A program made the position numbers and the translations under genes. This document shows positions 36,901 through 45,548 of a stretch of DNA of 64,000 nt, one piece after another (positions within the stretch are counted from its first letter, which is position 1; each line of letters begins with the position of its first letter). This DNA comes from Flavobacterium psychrophilum (GTDB taxonomy: Bacteria; Bacteroidota; Bacteroidia; Flavobacteriales; Flavobacteriaceae), in contig CAMAQD010000010.1 of NCBI GenBank assembly GCA_945860385.1, positions 1 through 64,000 on the forward strand, given 5' to 3'. The notes beneath the pieces were generated by a model. It was not told where the DNA came from, searched no databases, and saw only the letters and a list, made by a program, of their open reading frames with translations.

Positions 36901-39676
36901 CTCCTGCAAAAGTGTTTGTATTCGCCGAGTTCGTAGCTTCTATAGTGGTAAGCCCCATCGTAACATCGTCCTTAGTATATTCGGTTTTAGATTGTTTTTG
37001 ATTTAATTCCGATTTATCATCTCTACCAATACCCGCTATATTCGTGTTGTACCCTGCTGCTTGCGGATAAATAGTTGTTCCATCAGAATTTACATAATTA
37101 AGACTGGTGGTATTTACACCTAAAGTTATACCGTATTTTAGTGCTAAATAAGTTTCTACTTTTCGTCTATCGATATCGCTATTTCGCACATCGTAGGTGA
37201 TAATCTCTAATATGTCCCCTACTAAATCTGCATCATAGTATTCACTTCTTCCTATAAAATATTTAGTATTACGAATATCAGTGTAAGTACCGGTATTTAC
37301 ACCTGAAGTTGTGAGTTTTACCCCATTGTGAAAAATATCTATAAGACCCCCAGCACCCGTGATTCTTTTCCGAGGATTAAAAATATTTGCTCCCGAATAG
37401 GATTTTGGTTGTAATGCTAGATCAAGTTCTCCCTCACCATAACGTGTATTAGCAGCTTGGTTATAAGAAACTACTTCGTTAGCAAATCTAGAAGTTTGAG
37501 AGCCCATTGAAAAACCTGTTATATCTTGATTTCCTGGATTGACAGCAACATCATCTCCACAAAAAACACTATATGAGTTTGAGTTTCTGGTAACGATACC
37601 CGTTTTAAGGGCAATAAATACATCGTGATTATTGAAACCTTGACCTCCAAATAGTGACGTTCTACCATCGAAACGAATTACAGGATTAAAGTTTACATTG
37701 TCAGTAGCATTGTTCAAAAAAATAGGTTCTAAACTCGTTTTTGCAATCGCGTTTCTGGTATTCCCAAAAGCACGGTCGACCCAAGTGCTTACAATACTGT
37801 TGTTTGGAATAGTACCAATTTCTCTATTGGCTTTTAGCCATAATTTTAAATTTGTTGTTACTCCACCGGGCGCCACTGTAAGAGTGGGTGCTGCAACAAC
37901 GGTTACCCTTACATTAAAATTATAAGGACCTTCATTAGAGTCATTATTATTCAGTACCACAGACCCCGTAAATGTTCCTGTTGTAGTTGCGGGAAAAGTT
38001 ATATTAAAACTAGTTACTGAACCACCACCTAAAAATGATTGTGATGTTAATATTGCCATAGGTGTTATGGTAAAATTAGATCCTGCTGGTGCTGTTGCAA
38101 TAGCGTTACCACCGCTAAAAGTTAAATTAGATGGCCCGAAATTATATACCAAAAACGGAATCGTTATTGGAACACCTACAAAAGTAGTTCCAAAGTCAGT
38201 ATAATCTGCAGTGCTTGGGGTAATGTCTCCGTCAGGAATTGATACATCATTTCCCTGTACATCAATTTCTGCACCAGATGAAACTACACAAACTCCCTGA
38301 ATGGTAAAATCGTATTTAGTTTCGTCAGAATCGTTACTCAGTATAGATAGTATGCAAACAGTTTTACCAAGAACTAAAGGAGTAAATGTTACGGTAAATG
38401 TTGTTGTTCCTCCCGCAGGAACTGACGATACAGCTGGTTGTGTAACAGCAAAAAGTGCTGCGCCAGTGCCAATAACCCTTACTCTTGGGGTATCAGTTAA
38501 GATTAATGGAAGTGAACCTAGGTTTATAATAGTAAAAGTGCGTATTACTGGAGTTCCAACGGTAGTGTTTCCGAAATCAGTTCCAGTTGCAGCAGAAACA
38601 CTATAAGTATTATCAGGAATTGCATTAGCGGGAGTTCCAAAATAAAGATTTATTTCGGAATCTGTAGCAGTACCCTGTAAACTAAAACTATAAGGGTTTT
38701 CGTTAGTGTCGCTGTTATATATTGTAAAGTTTGCATTATGTACACCAGCAAATGTAGGCGAGAATGTTATTACAATATTTGCCGATCCACCAGCAATAAT
38801 GTTGGTAGGTGGCGGCGTAGTTACTGTAAAACTACTTGCATTTGCTCCTGTGATGGTATAAGTACCTACGGTTAACAGTCCTGGCCCCGTATTTCTAATT
38901 ACATAAGTCCTTGTTGTACTAGTGTTAATAGAGGTAGCGGTAAAAATTGTAAAATCTGTTGCGCTTGGGGTTATGTCTCCATCTACTATTGAGATACCAT
39001 TACCTTGAATATCAATTTCTGGTAACAATGTTATAGGGGTACCTACTATTTTAAAGTTGTCTATGGCAACACCAGGCGCCGAAACAGTCCCGTCTGATGC
39101 AAATTTAATTCTAAATCTTACATTACTATTGTTGTCGAAATTGATATCGGCAGCACTAAGATTAATCGTTTTTGCTATCCAACCAGTGCTACTACCCGTC
39201 CAGCCATCTACATCAGTACCGAAAGCATTTACTTCGGTATCGGTATAAAAACTAGTCCCCACTGTACCGAGTACACTCCAACTTCCTCCTCCGTCAGTAG
39301 AGTATTCTACATTTGCACCGTCCCAATACGACTCGGTGTCATACCACACATTAAAAGTTAAAATTAAGTTGGTATAATTAGTAAGGTTTACCACCGGACT
39401 CGTTATACTTGATATTGTATTGTTGTTGTACACATTACTACCTGTGTATATATTTGTGTACATATAATTACCAGTTGCACCCGTAGCATGAGTTGCAACA
39501 GTACCATTTGTCCAACCTCCTGTTCCAGAACCTGTGGAAGCAGATGTCCAGGCGTTGTTGCCTGTTCCGTTGCTAAAATCGGCATTGAACACTGTCGTTT
39601 GTGCAAAAGTTAACGTGTTTACTAAAATAAAAAGTAGGGTAAGTAATGCTTTATTTAAGAAAGTATTTTTTTTCAT
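33935..39676 (-). CDS. giant T9SS type A secreted protein with anchor-D and LamG domains
   Basis: 1913-residue surface or secreted protein. Signal peptide 1-26 (ending TFAQ); a MAM/jelly-roll-like domain (about 27-210); three choice-of-anchor D-type beta domains (about 219-600, each opening EID/EIN-x-x-G); a LamG-like region followed by a DUF8202-like part (about 605-990; KLWLKANREIG, YLALKYGITLG, AGIGRDDKSELNQKQS); a LamG domain (about 1049-1205; DFNGSTDYLDGG, GTIDEIRIWDVAL); and a C-terminal module from about 1275 shared with four neighbours. It ends in a T9SS type A signal (SSGVYVVKLKT, LSKKLIVK). No enzyme motif seen; a binding or adhesin role is likely. Codon use matches the neighbours. 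Confidence 0.88.
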   Translation of the reverse strand: MKKNTFLNKALLTLLFILVNTLTFAQTTVFNADFSNGTGNNAWTSASTGSGTGGWTNGTVATHATGATGNYMYTNIYTGSNVYNNNTISSITSPVVNLTNYTNLILTFNVWYDTESYWDGANVEYSTDGGGSWSVLGTVGTSFYTDTEVNAFGTDVDGWTGSSTGWIAKTINLSAADINFDNNSNVRFRIKFASDGTVSAPGVAIDNFKIVGTPITLLPEIDIQGNGISIVDGDITPSATDFTIFTATSINTSTTRTYVIRNTGPGLLTVGTYTITGANASSFTVTTPPPTNIIAGGSANIVITFSPTFAGVHNANFTIYNSDTNENPYSFSLQGTATDSEINLYFGTPANAIPDNTYSVSAATGTDFGNTTVGTPVIRTFTIINLGSLPLILTDTPRVRVIGTGAALFAVTQPAVSSVPAGGTTTFTVTFTPLVLGKTVCILSILSNDSDETKYDFTIQGVCVVSSGAEIDVQGNDVSIPDGDITPSTADYTDFGTTFVGVPITIPFLVYNFGPSNLTFSGGNAIATAPAGSNFTITPMAILTSQSFLGGGSVTSFNITFPATTTGTFTGSVVLNNNDSNEGPYNFNVRVTVVAAPTLTVAPGGVTTNLKLWLKANREIGTIPNNSIVSTWVDRAFGNTRNAIAKTSLEPIFLNNATDNVNFNPVIRFDGRTSLFGGQGFNNHDVFIALKTGIVTRNSNSYSVFCGDDVAVNPGNQDITGFSMGSQTSRFANEVVSYNQAANTRYGEGELDLALQPKSYSGANIFNPRKRITGAGGLIDIFHNGVKLTTSGVNTGTYTDIRNTKYFIGRSEYYDADLVGDILEIITYDVRNSDIDRRKVETYLALKYGITLGVNTTSLNYVNSDGTTIYPQAAGYNTNIAGIGRDDKSELNQKQSKTEYTKDDVTMGLTTIEATNSANTNTFAGDKRFLIWGHNNAVLTQTPPVVVDLSSDIAPAIASKVDFIGINRIWRVIESGGDVGTVKVSVPKAVIAATINPPGDFLMFISDSPVFSPAAEYRIMNLIGENLETNYDFNGTKYITFGYASERRYVRSIDFNGSTDYLDGGNVLNLNNSFTVSAWVKPGTTANMSILSKRNNAFTEGYDLSLNTSGKVVMRWMSGTLQTITSATSLPNNVWHNVAVIYNGTNAKMYIDGVLDTSVNLSVPTSSNNSFLVAAANGSGAIPTAYFRGTIDEIRIWDVALTENQMRYVINQEIQIFGTATTGRIIPSTITKNDISTIPWTNLKAYYTMSRYTYTNTKDESASNFTLALKNLNSVDRQTAPLPYESNSNGTWQTPATWLNNTVQDLPNSLSIVDGVTPVNWNIVRTSHNVTSTGNKTVLGLMVNSNTITASNDTKIEVTNYLKLDGKIDLVGMSQLIQTLDCDLDVTSSGSIERDQQGQSNKFNYNYWSSPVSPINAIANNTNYTVSGMMKDGFNATPRNISWIGGYDGIAGNAITPMSIARYWLYTFDNKANAYANWNKITETTPIRVGLGFTMKGSGTLGTNYTFVGKPNNGLMNSNTVLSDQLLLIGNPYPSALDAEAFINANLGSVDQPIDGTLYFWEHYSTNNTHVLKEYQGGYGVKNLVGGVAPVSAGVDFISGLGTASQGEPKRYIPVGQGFFVTGKIGSGGNIIFNNNQRAFFKETDADSNDINKKRPKTSKIAATDHWNNNSNDISQKNIYKKVRLGFNSNNNYHRQVLLGFMNEKATSGVDYGYDAVSLDELSNDMYFLNGDKQLVIQGEGYFNEDSSYPIGVKTSVDGKVTFTVDALENFDGQQKVYIYDDETKTYNEIQKNAFEVSVPAGVNDTRFSLRFKDKSSNSDKTLSVEEKNNNYNEIKIAHIQGSNSIVINNSIPDVSVVKVTLFNINGQSVANWKIENQDQQNIQIPINTISSGVYVVKLKTSTGELSKKLIVK

Positions 39677-39683
39677 GACTTTA

Positions 39684-39702
39684 GGGTAAAAAGGATGAAT
39701 AG
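39684..39702 (-). promoter_or_regulatory. leader word shared with the next giant gene
   Basis: Plus strand GGGTAAAAAGGATGAATAG, 7 bases before the gene start, identical to 45134-45152 upstream of the next giant gene. On the mRNA it reads CUAUUCAUCCUUUUUACCC. It may be a translation or RNA-stability element. Confidence 0.5.
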
Positions 39703-39781
39703 ATGCTTTAGATGTTTAATTTTTTTCCAATTTTGAGTTTAGTGTAAGAATATAATTCCGAGATTAGGCTCATTTGGATGT

Positions 39782-39842
39782 CAAACATAAAAAAATATTT
39801 TATTAATTAACGTTAAAATACATAATAAATCGATAAAATACA
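39782..39842 (-). promoter_or_regulatory. direct-repeat operator and promoter, copy 1
   Basis: Plus strand CGTTAAAATACA (39811-39822) and CGATAAAATACA (39831-39842), starts exactly 20 bases apart. On the minus strand, 21 bases downstream, is TATGTTTG (39789-39782), a perfect TAnnTTTG. The repeats thus sit where -33 and -53 would be, as for an activator. See the findings for the four-gene alignment. Confidence 0.55.
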
Positions 39843-39928
39843 CAAATAAAATATATTTGTAAGCATAATATAGATGTTTTAACCAGTAAGGTTGGTGATG
39901 TTGGTGAAAAATTTGGAATAGAGGGTAC

Positions 39929-39973
39929 AAGAAAATTTTTCCAGCTCAATTTTTGAAATGGAAAAATTTTCTT
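39929..39973. repeat. perfect 15-bp inverted repeat
   Basis: AAGAAAATTTTTCCA (39929-39943) and TGGAAAAATTTTCTT (39959-39973) with a 15-base loop. It is about 180 bases past the end of the next giant gene and has no T tract, so it is a weak terminator candidate or a mobile palindrome. The rest of the 475-base gap 39677-40151 has the operator above and a small GACCAA/TTGGTC hairpin (39998-40013), no gene. Confidence 0.5.
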
Positions 39974-40151
39974 GGAAATTTATTTAAGTTTTTAGTTGAC
40001 CAAGATTTTGGTCACAGATTTTTTTGAAACTTTAGACTACTAATTTGGACTTTATTTTGCCACTCCATTTTTAGTAATAGATTTTATTAGTTGTCTGAAT
40101 TTTGCTATTTGGGCTTGCTATTATTTATTAGTAAATCGTCTTTGGTATCTA

Positions 40152-43100
40152 TTAATCATCAAAAACAATTACTTTTTTACTAATTTCTCCATTGGAGGTT
40201 TTAATTTTAGCAATGTACACGCCTGAACTAGCAGATTTAATAGGAATTTTGATATTTTGTTGATCTTGATTTTCAATCTTATATGTGAATACTGATTGAC
40301 CTAGGATATTATAAAGAAATACTTTATCAACTTTTGAATCAAATAATTCGTTTTTAATTTCAAGGGTATTGCCATTTTGAAGGTGTAAGATTTGTATTCC
40401 GGAACTTATTGCTTTCTGATCTAATTTAAGTGTTTTGTCTTTGAATCGTAAAGAAAAACGGTTGTCATATAAGCCAATTGGTAAATTGACTTCATATTTT
40501 GTGTTCCGAATTGAATTATAAGTATCTGTAAGATTATCATAAATAAAAACTGGTTGTTCTGGATTGAAGTTTTCTAATGCATCGATAGTAAAACTTATAA
40601 TCCCAGCAACTGCGGTTTTTAAGCCAATAGAATAGCAAGCATTAGCATCAAAAAAACCTTCGCCTTGAATCACTAATTGGTTTTTGCCATTCAAGAAATA
40701 CATATCATTTGAAAAATCATCTAGTAAATAGCCGTCATAACCATGATCCATTCTGTTAGTTGCTTTTTCATTCATGAAGCCCAATAATATTTGGCGATGG
40801 AAACCATTATTAGAATTGAAACCTAAACGAATTCTTTTTAGGGTATCTCTTGCAATCGGGTCACTATTATTGCGCTGTACGATTGTATTTATTTTATTAT
40901 CTGCTTTAGTTTTAAATACGATATTTGATAAACCTGCTTCGTCTTCTTTATAGAAAGCTCTTTGATTATTATTAAAAATAACAGTTCCGCCAAAACCCAT
41001 TTTTCCAGTTACAAAAAAGCCTTGTCCCACAGGAATATATTGGTTTGGTGCCCCTTTTGAAGGCGTTCCCAATCCGCTGATAAAATCTACGTCAACTGAG
41101 GTAGGGATGGATCCTGAAGCAACACCACCTACTAAATTAAGGGAAGCATATCCACCTTGATATTCTCTTAAAACGTGTGTGTAATTTGTGTTGTAATGTT
41201 CCCAGAAGTATAGTGTTCCATCGATTGAACTAGTATTGTCATTTATAAATGCTACTGCATCTAGTGCTGATGGATATGGATTTCCTGTTAATAGCAATTG
41301 CTCGGGCAAAACAGTATTTGAGTTAATTAAACCATTATTTGGTTTTCCAACAAAAGTATAATTTTGTGTTGAAGTCGTTGTACTTACTTTATTTGTCGCT
41401 CCCTGTGCCATTCTGCTTGGATCAGGTTGAGGATTTTCACAGCCTTTCAGTGTGAATCCCTGACCCACTCGAATCGGTGTTGTTTCTAATATTTTTTTCC
41501 AATTTGCGTAAGCATTAACATAATTATCAAACGTGTACAACCAATATCTTGCTAAACTTATTGGTGAAGTGGCTGCTCCATCATAACCTGCTATCCAAGT
41601 TATATTTTGTGGTGTTGAAGTGGTTCCGTCCTTAAGCATTCCTGTTACGGTATAATCTGTATTGTTAGCGACATTGTTAATTGGACTTACAGGCGAACAC
41701 CAATAGTTGTAGTTGTATTTATTTGCTTGCCCTTGTTGATCTCTTTCTAATGAGCCAGAGCTAGTAGGGTCTAAATCACTGTTAGTAGTTTGAAGTAATT
41801 GCGATTTTCCAACCAAGTCTATTTTTCCGTCTAATTTTAGATAACTAGATACTTCTAATTTTGAATCGCTAACAGCGCTCAATGTATTGTCAATTACTAA
41901 TAATCCTAAAATAATCTTATTGCCATCTAAGGTAATATTATGTGAAGTTTCAACTATATTCCAATCTATTTTTGTTGAACTATCTATTCCAACACTATTT
42001 GGAACATCCCAAACATCGTGATGAGTCCAGGTAGCATCGGTTTCCCAAGCACCATTAGTTCCGGAAGTATAAGGTAGCGGAGCAGTTTCTGGCTGTGGAG
42101 TGTAAATGTTTTTTAATTTGCCTTCGATAGAAGAAGAAGATATGTCTATTACATAGCCGTTATTGACATCGGTTGCTCCATTCATTTGGTAATAACCTAG
42201 TGCATTTGTCCAAGTTAAACCACTAATGTTTTTAGGCACAATCGCCCCTTTAACATTACTGCCGTCTGCTATAATTTCTTGATTCATCATTTGGCGAATT
42301 TGATTCATTGTTAATTCAGTATTCCAAATGCGAAGTTCATCCATCCATCCATTAAAGTAATGAAACGGGGTGATATTGTTTTGATCCATTGCTCCGACTA
42401 TGAAATTCACACTGTTTGAGCTTGGATTAGAGCTGGCAATAGGTTCTGCAACTAAAATACCGTCTATGTATAAATTGTAATTTGAACCGGAAAATGTAAC
42501 TGCAATATGGTACCACCTATTACCATCAATAGGATAGGTTGAGGTTATTGCGTTTCCGTTGTTCCAATTAAATGACAACATATTGTTTACTAATCTCAAG
42601 TCATAGCCATCAGTAGAACTTGTATTGAAACGTTTTGAAATAATAGTTTGGGTATTACCATTTGTAGCATTCGATTTTATCCAAACTTCAATACTAAAAG
42701 CGCCGCTGTTTAAGTTAAATTCATTTTTAAAATTAATATGGTCGTCAATTCCATCAAAATTTATTACATCACAATTCTCAAAAGTAACTAAGACATCATC
42801 TGTGGTGGCACAACTCGTTGTCCATCTTAAGGTATAAGTACCGAGATTTGGACTGTAAAATGTTGAAGTAGGGCTTGAATTGTCTGAAAAAATTTCTCCT
42901 CCACCGGAAGGTCCACTCACAAAAGACCATAAGCCTGTAACCTCCGTTGCTGCTAATGTTGCTAATTCTCCTCCGCAAGAAGCTGATTGATCAGGGCCTG
43001 CCATACTTGACAAGCAAGAGCTTGCATCTATGGCGACTTTAATTGACCCATCGATAGGTAAATGACACACGGATTCATCATATCCCTGAAAAAAATATTT

Positions 43101-45122
43101 CGTAAATGGTGATCCTGATATTGCTCCTGTACCAGTTATGGTTCCGGTTTCCAGAGAAACTTCTGGGCTGCAACCGGCATTTAAGATGATGCTACAATCT
43201 GTTGTTACGTCGAGAGTAAAACTTATAGTAGCATAGATATATTCAGGATGGTTTGCTGTTATAGGTAATGTGCCTAAATTCCAAATAATTGCGTTAGTCA
43301 ATGTATCAAAAGCGGGAATATTTCCTGTGGTAAAACCATTGTAAGTATTGTAAATAATTGAACCTATATTGAAAATAGCCGTTCCAGGAATTGGTATGGT
43401 AATTAGAGTGTTATTTGTAGCTTCAGTGCCTTCATTGGTAATGTTGAGAGAATAATTTATTTCTTGCCCAGGCAATGCATTTAAAACAGGAGGATTCGTA
43501 ATGTTATTGATGGAATTCACGCTTATAATTCCCTTAGGTTCAGGTATGTAAGCATCTACTGACATGGCAAATCCAAAAATAGTAAACACGTCAGCGCTGG
43601 AACCAAATCTAAAAGTAGTGGATGTTTGATTATTTCCGATAACCAAATTATCAGTATTGGGAATGGTAAACATACTGAAATCAACACCTGTATTGTTCAC
43701 CAAATTAGGATTGCTATTTCCTGTTGTTGGTAAAGGGAATACAGATGAATTAAAAAAGTTAGTGGTTGTGTTCCCTGCATGATTTAATACCAAGTAGTTT
43801 GCAGGATATACTGCTGGGTCTAAATTTAGTTTTTGTACAGCCAAATAATCTCCAGTTAATGCAATATCTCCCTCCGCAGCCATTACACCAAGTTTCATAA
43901 TAACTGGGCCTGATCCAACAGTAGTAAATCCTGAAATGTCAATATTTCCATATTCGCCCTGAGCTGTGTAAGGAGTAGCAGCTGCAAGTTGCCCGTTTAC
44001 AAAAGCATAACCATCAAAAAGAGTGACAGCTCGACTTTTCATTATTGGATTTTCATAAATGACAACCATTCCCCACCCTCCAGATAAACCTGGATTGGAA
44101 TTTGACCCTTCTTTCAAAGCTATATCTGCAACAGTGTAAGATCCCGGACCGTGAGCTATAACATAATCTGTAATTTCTTGATATCCAATAAATATTCCAC
44201 TATTGGAAACTCCAGGAAATCTTATTTCAGAATTTCCTGTGATTGTTGTGTAAGTTGAATCTCCAGGACCTTTTAAAGAAATTACTTTTTTATCATAATT
44301 TTTAGAAGGAGAGTACACAACATTGGCAAAGCTAGTGGATTGATATTGAGCTAGAGTATAGCTTTTCGATGTGTTTCTTGTTAAACTATTAATAGTAAAG
44401 GTTGTGCCGAAAGCCGCGTTAGATGTAAAAGGTGTGGTAAAAGTTGCAGTTCCGGAACTGTAAGTAACAGCAATGGCTGTTTGAGAAACCCCGTCCAGAG
44501 TATATGGAATTGTAGTAGAGGAGCCAGAGACAACTGTATTTGTAAAACTAAAGGCATAAACGTGTCCATTCCCCGTGAAAGAGTAAACGGGATAATAATT
44601 ATTAGATGATCCCGCTCTACTTACGGTCATTACATAATTCGTATTGGGAATAGTTGAGTTGTGAGCGGCAACTAAATTACTAACAGAAAAAGTTTCATTA
44701 GCATCATCTGATTTTCCAGTCCAATATAGCCCTGCAAAAAGTACGGTGGAACAATTTTGGTCGGCACTATTTTCACCAGAATTAGAAAGTTCCAGAGTAG
44801 CCATAGAAGAATTCAAAGTATTATAATCACCATCGATATCAACGTATTTCATAGTGTTGCTTTCGTTATCAGTTGTTGCACTATAATTAAGAAGAGTCAA
44901 GTTAGTGTTACCTAGCATTGTAAAATCACCTTTGATATTATACACTGCTTGAGTGGGCGTACTTGTGGCAGTTCTTTGCACGAAAGGAACTTGAGGAGAA
45001 GTAGGCGCTTGTTGTGCTGTTAATGAAATAACTGAAAATAAAATTAATAACATTAGACAAATTAGATCTAGCCTTGTCAAAGTAAGGTAGGTTTTTAATC
45101 CTATGTTGGTAAAAGGTTTCAT
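40152..45122 (-). CDS. giant T9SS type A secreted protein with DUF11-like and LamG domains
   Basis: 1656 residues. Long signal peptide (about 1-37, ending SLTAQ). The N-terminal half (about 40-530) resembles surface proteins with CSTVLFAGLYWTGKSDD and GGWGMVVIYENP landmarks; then a DUF11-like repeat (about 534-640), an Ig/PKD-like piece (about 707-780; AGPDQSASCGGELATL), a LamG domain (about 784-944; DGIDDHINFKNEFNLN, GWMDELRIWNTEL), and from about 1010 the C-terminal module shared with its neighbours. It ends in a T9SS type A signal (SSGVYIAKIKT, ISKKVIVFDD). The role is probably binding or adhesion; no catalytic motif seen. Confidence 0.86.
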   Translation of the reverse strand: MKPFTNIGLKTYLTLTRLDLICLMLLILFSVISLTAQQAPTSPQVPFVQRTATSTPTQAVYNIKGDFTMLGNTNLTLLNYSATTDNESNTMKYVDIDGDYNTLNSSMATLELSNSGENSADQNCSTVLFAGLYWTGKSDDANETFSVSNLVAAHNSTIPNTNYVMTVSRAGSSNNYYPVYSFTGNGHVYAFSFTNTVVSGSSTTIPYTLDGVSQTAIAVTYSSGTATFTTPFTSNAAFGTTFTINSLTRNTSKSYTLAQYQSTSFANVVYSPSKNYDKKVISLKGPGDSTYTTITGNSEIRFPGVSNSGIFIGYQEITDYVIAHGPGSYTVADIALKEGSNSNPGLSGGWGMVVIYENPIMKSRAVTLFDGYAFVNGQLAAATPYTAQGEYGNIDISGFTTVGSGPVIMKLGVMAAEGDIALTGDYLAVQKLNLDPAVYPANYLVLNHAGNTTTNFFNSSVFPLPTTGNSNPNLVNNTGVDFSMFTIPNTDNLVIGNNQTSTTFRFGSSADVFTIFGFAMSVDAYIPEPKGIISVNSINNITNPPVLNALPGQEINYSLNITNEGTEATNNTLITIPIPGTAIFNIGSIIYNTYNGFTTGNIPAFDTLTNAIIWNLGTLPITANHPEYIYATISFTLDVTTDCSIILNAGCSPEVSLETGTITGTGAISGSPFTKYFFQGYDESVCHLPIDGSIKVAIDASSCLSSMAGPDQSASCGGELATLAATEVTGLWSFVSGPSGGGEIFSDNSSPTSTFYSPNLGTYTLRWTTSCATTDDVLVTFENCDVINFDGIDDHINFKNEFNLNSGAFSIEVWIKSNATNGNTQTIISKRFNTSSTDGYDLRLVNNMLSFNWNNGNAITSTYPIDGNRWYHIAVTFSGSNYNLYIDGILVAEPIASSNPSSNSVNFIVGAMDQNNITPFHYFNGWMDELRIWNTELTMNQIRQMMNQEIIADGSNVKGAIVPKNISGLTWTNALGYYQMNGATDVNNGYVIDISSSSIEGKLKNIYTPQPETAPLPYTSGTNGAWETDATWTHHDVWDVPNSVGIDSSTKIDWNIVETSHNITLDGNKIILGLLVIDNTLSAVSDSKLEVSSYLKLDGKIDLVGKSQLLQTTNSDLDPTSSGSLERDQQGQANKYNYNYWCSPVSPINNVANNTDYTVTGMLKDGTTSTPQNITWIAGYDGAATSPISLARYWLYTFDNYVNAYANWKKILETTPIRVGQGFTLKGCENPQPDPSRMAQGATNKVSTTTSTQNYTFVGKPNNGLINSNTVLPEQLLLTGNPYPSALDAVAFINDNTSSIDGTLYFWEHYNTNYTHVLREYQGGYASLNLVGGVASGSIPTSVDVDFISGLGTPSKGAPNQYIPVGQGFFVTGKMGFGGTVIFNNNQRAFYKEDEAGLSNIVFKTKADNKINTIVQRNNSDPIARDTLKRIRLGFNSNNGFHRQILLGFMNEKATNRMDHGYDGYLLDDFSNDMYFLNGKNQLVIQGEGFFDANACYSIGLKTAVAGIISFTIDALENFNPEQPVFIYDNLTDTYNSIRNTKYEVNLPIGLYDNRFSLRFKDKTLKLDQKAISSGIQILHLQNGNTLEIKNELFDSKVDKVFLYNILGQSVFTYKIENQDQQNIKIPIKSASSGVYIAKIKTSNGEISKKVIVFDD

Positions 45123-45133
45123 TTCTTTTTTTG

Positions 45134-45152
45134 GGGTAAAAAGGATGAATAG
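45134..45152 (-). promoter_or_regulatory. shared leader word, second copy
   Basis: The same 19 bases as at 39684-39702, here 11 bases before the gene start; downstream sequence is only loosely similar, so the identity of the word is notable. Confidence 0.5.
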
Positions 45153-45262
45153 TTATTAAGTTTTTTCTAAATATTTAATTTTTTGGATAGTAATTATTTA
45201 ATTAGAATTAGTACAGCTTATTTATTTTCTTAATGTATTAGAAATAAATAAATTAGCACACT

Positions 45263-45323
45263 TAAAGGTAACTATAAACTATAGAATAACGCGATAAAAA
45301 CCTCATTTTATCGATGAAATACA
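45263..45323 (-). promoter_or_regulatory. direct-repeat operator and promoter, copy 2
   Basis: Plus strand CGATAAAAACCT (45292-45303) and CGATGAAATACA (45312-45323), 20-base period. On the minus strand TACCTTTA (45270-45263) follows after 21 bases. The rest of the gap 45123-45548 has the leader word, the terminator below and no gene. Confidence 0.5.
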
Positions 45324-45490
45324 TAAGTTATTTGTTGGTGTAAGATAAAAACCTGAATTTTTTAATTAAAAGAGTTTGATTGTGAAATTTTTTTGGTTGT
45401 CAAACTTGAAATTGTCTTTTTATCTATATTGGAACACCATTGAAAATGAATTTAATTCTAAGATTTTTGATGATTTTTTTTAAAATAATT

Positions 45491-45523
45491 TCATAAAAAA
45501 ACCTTCCGATTTCTGGAAGGCTT
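45491..45523 (-). terminator. terminator of the glucose-dehydrogenase-like gene
   Basis: Minus strand stem CCTTCC / GGAAGG (45520-45515 and 45507-45502), extended by A-T pairs, followed by a run of T. It lies 26 bases beyond the stop codon of the gene at 45549-49184. Confidence 0.7.
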
Positions 45524-45548
45524 TCTATTATATTAATAAAGTTAAATA

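Noticed and set aside
38301..38606. Plus-strand ORFs inside the giant genes (for example 101 codons here)
   Set aside because: They mirror the repetitive Thr/Val/Gly/Asn-rich coding sequence on the minus strand and have no start context or homology of their own.
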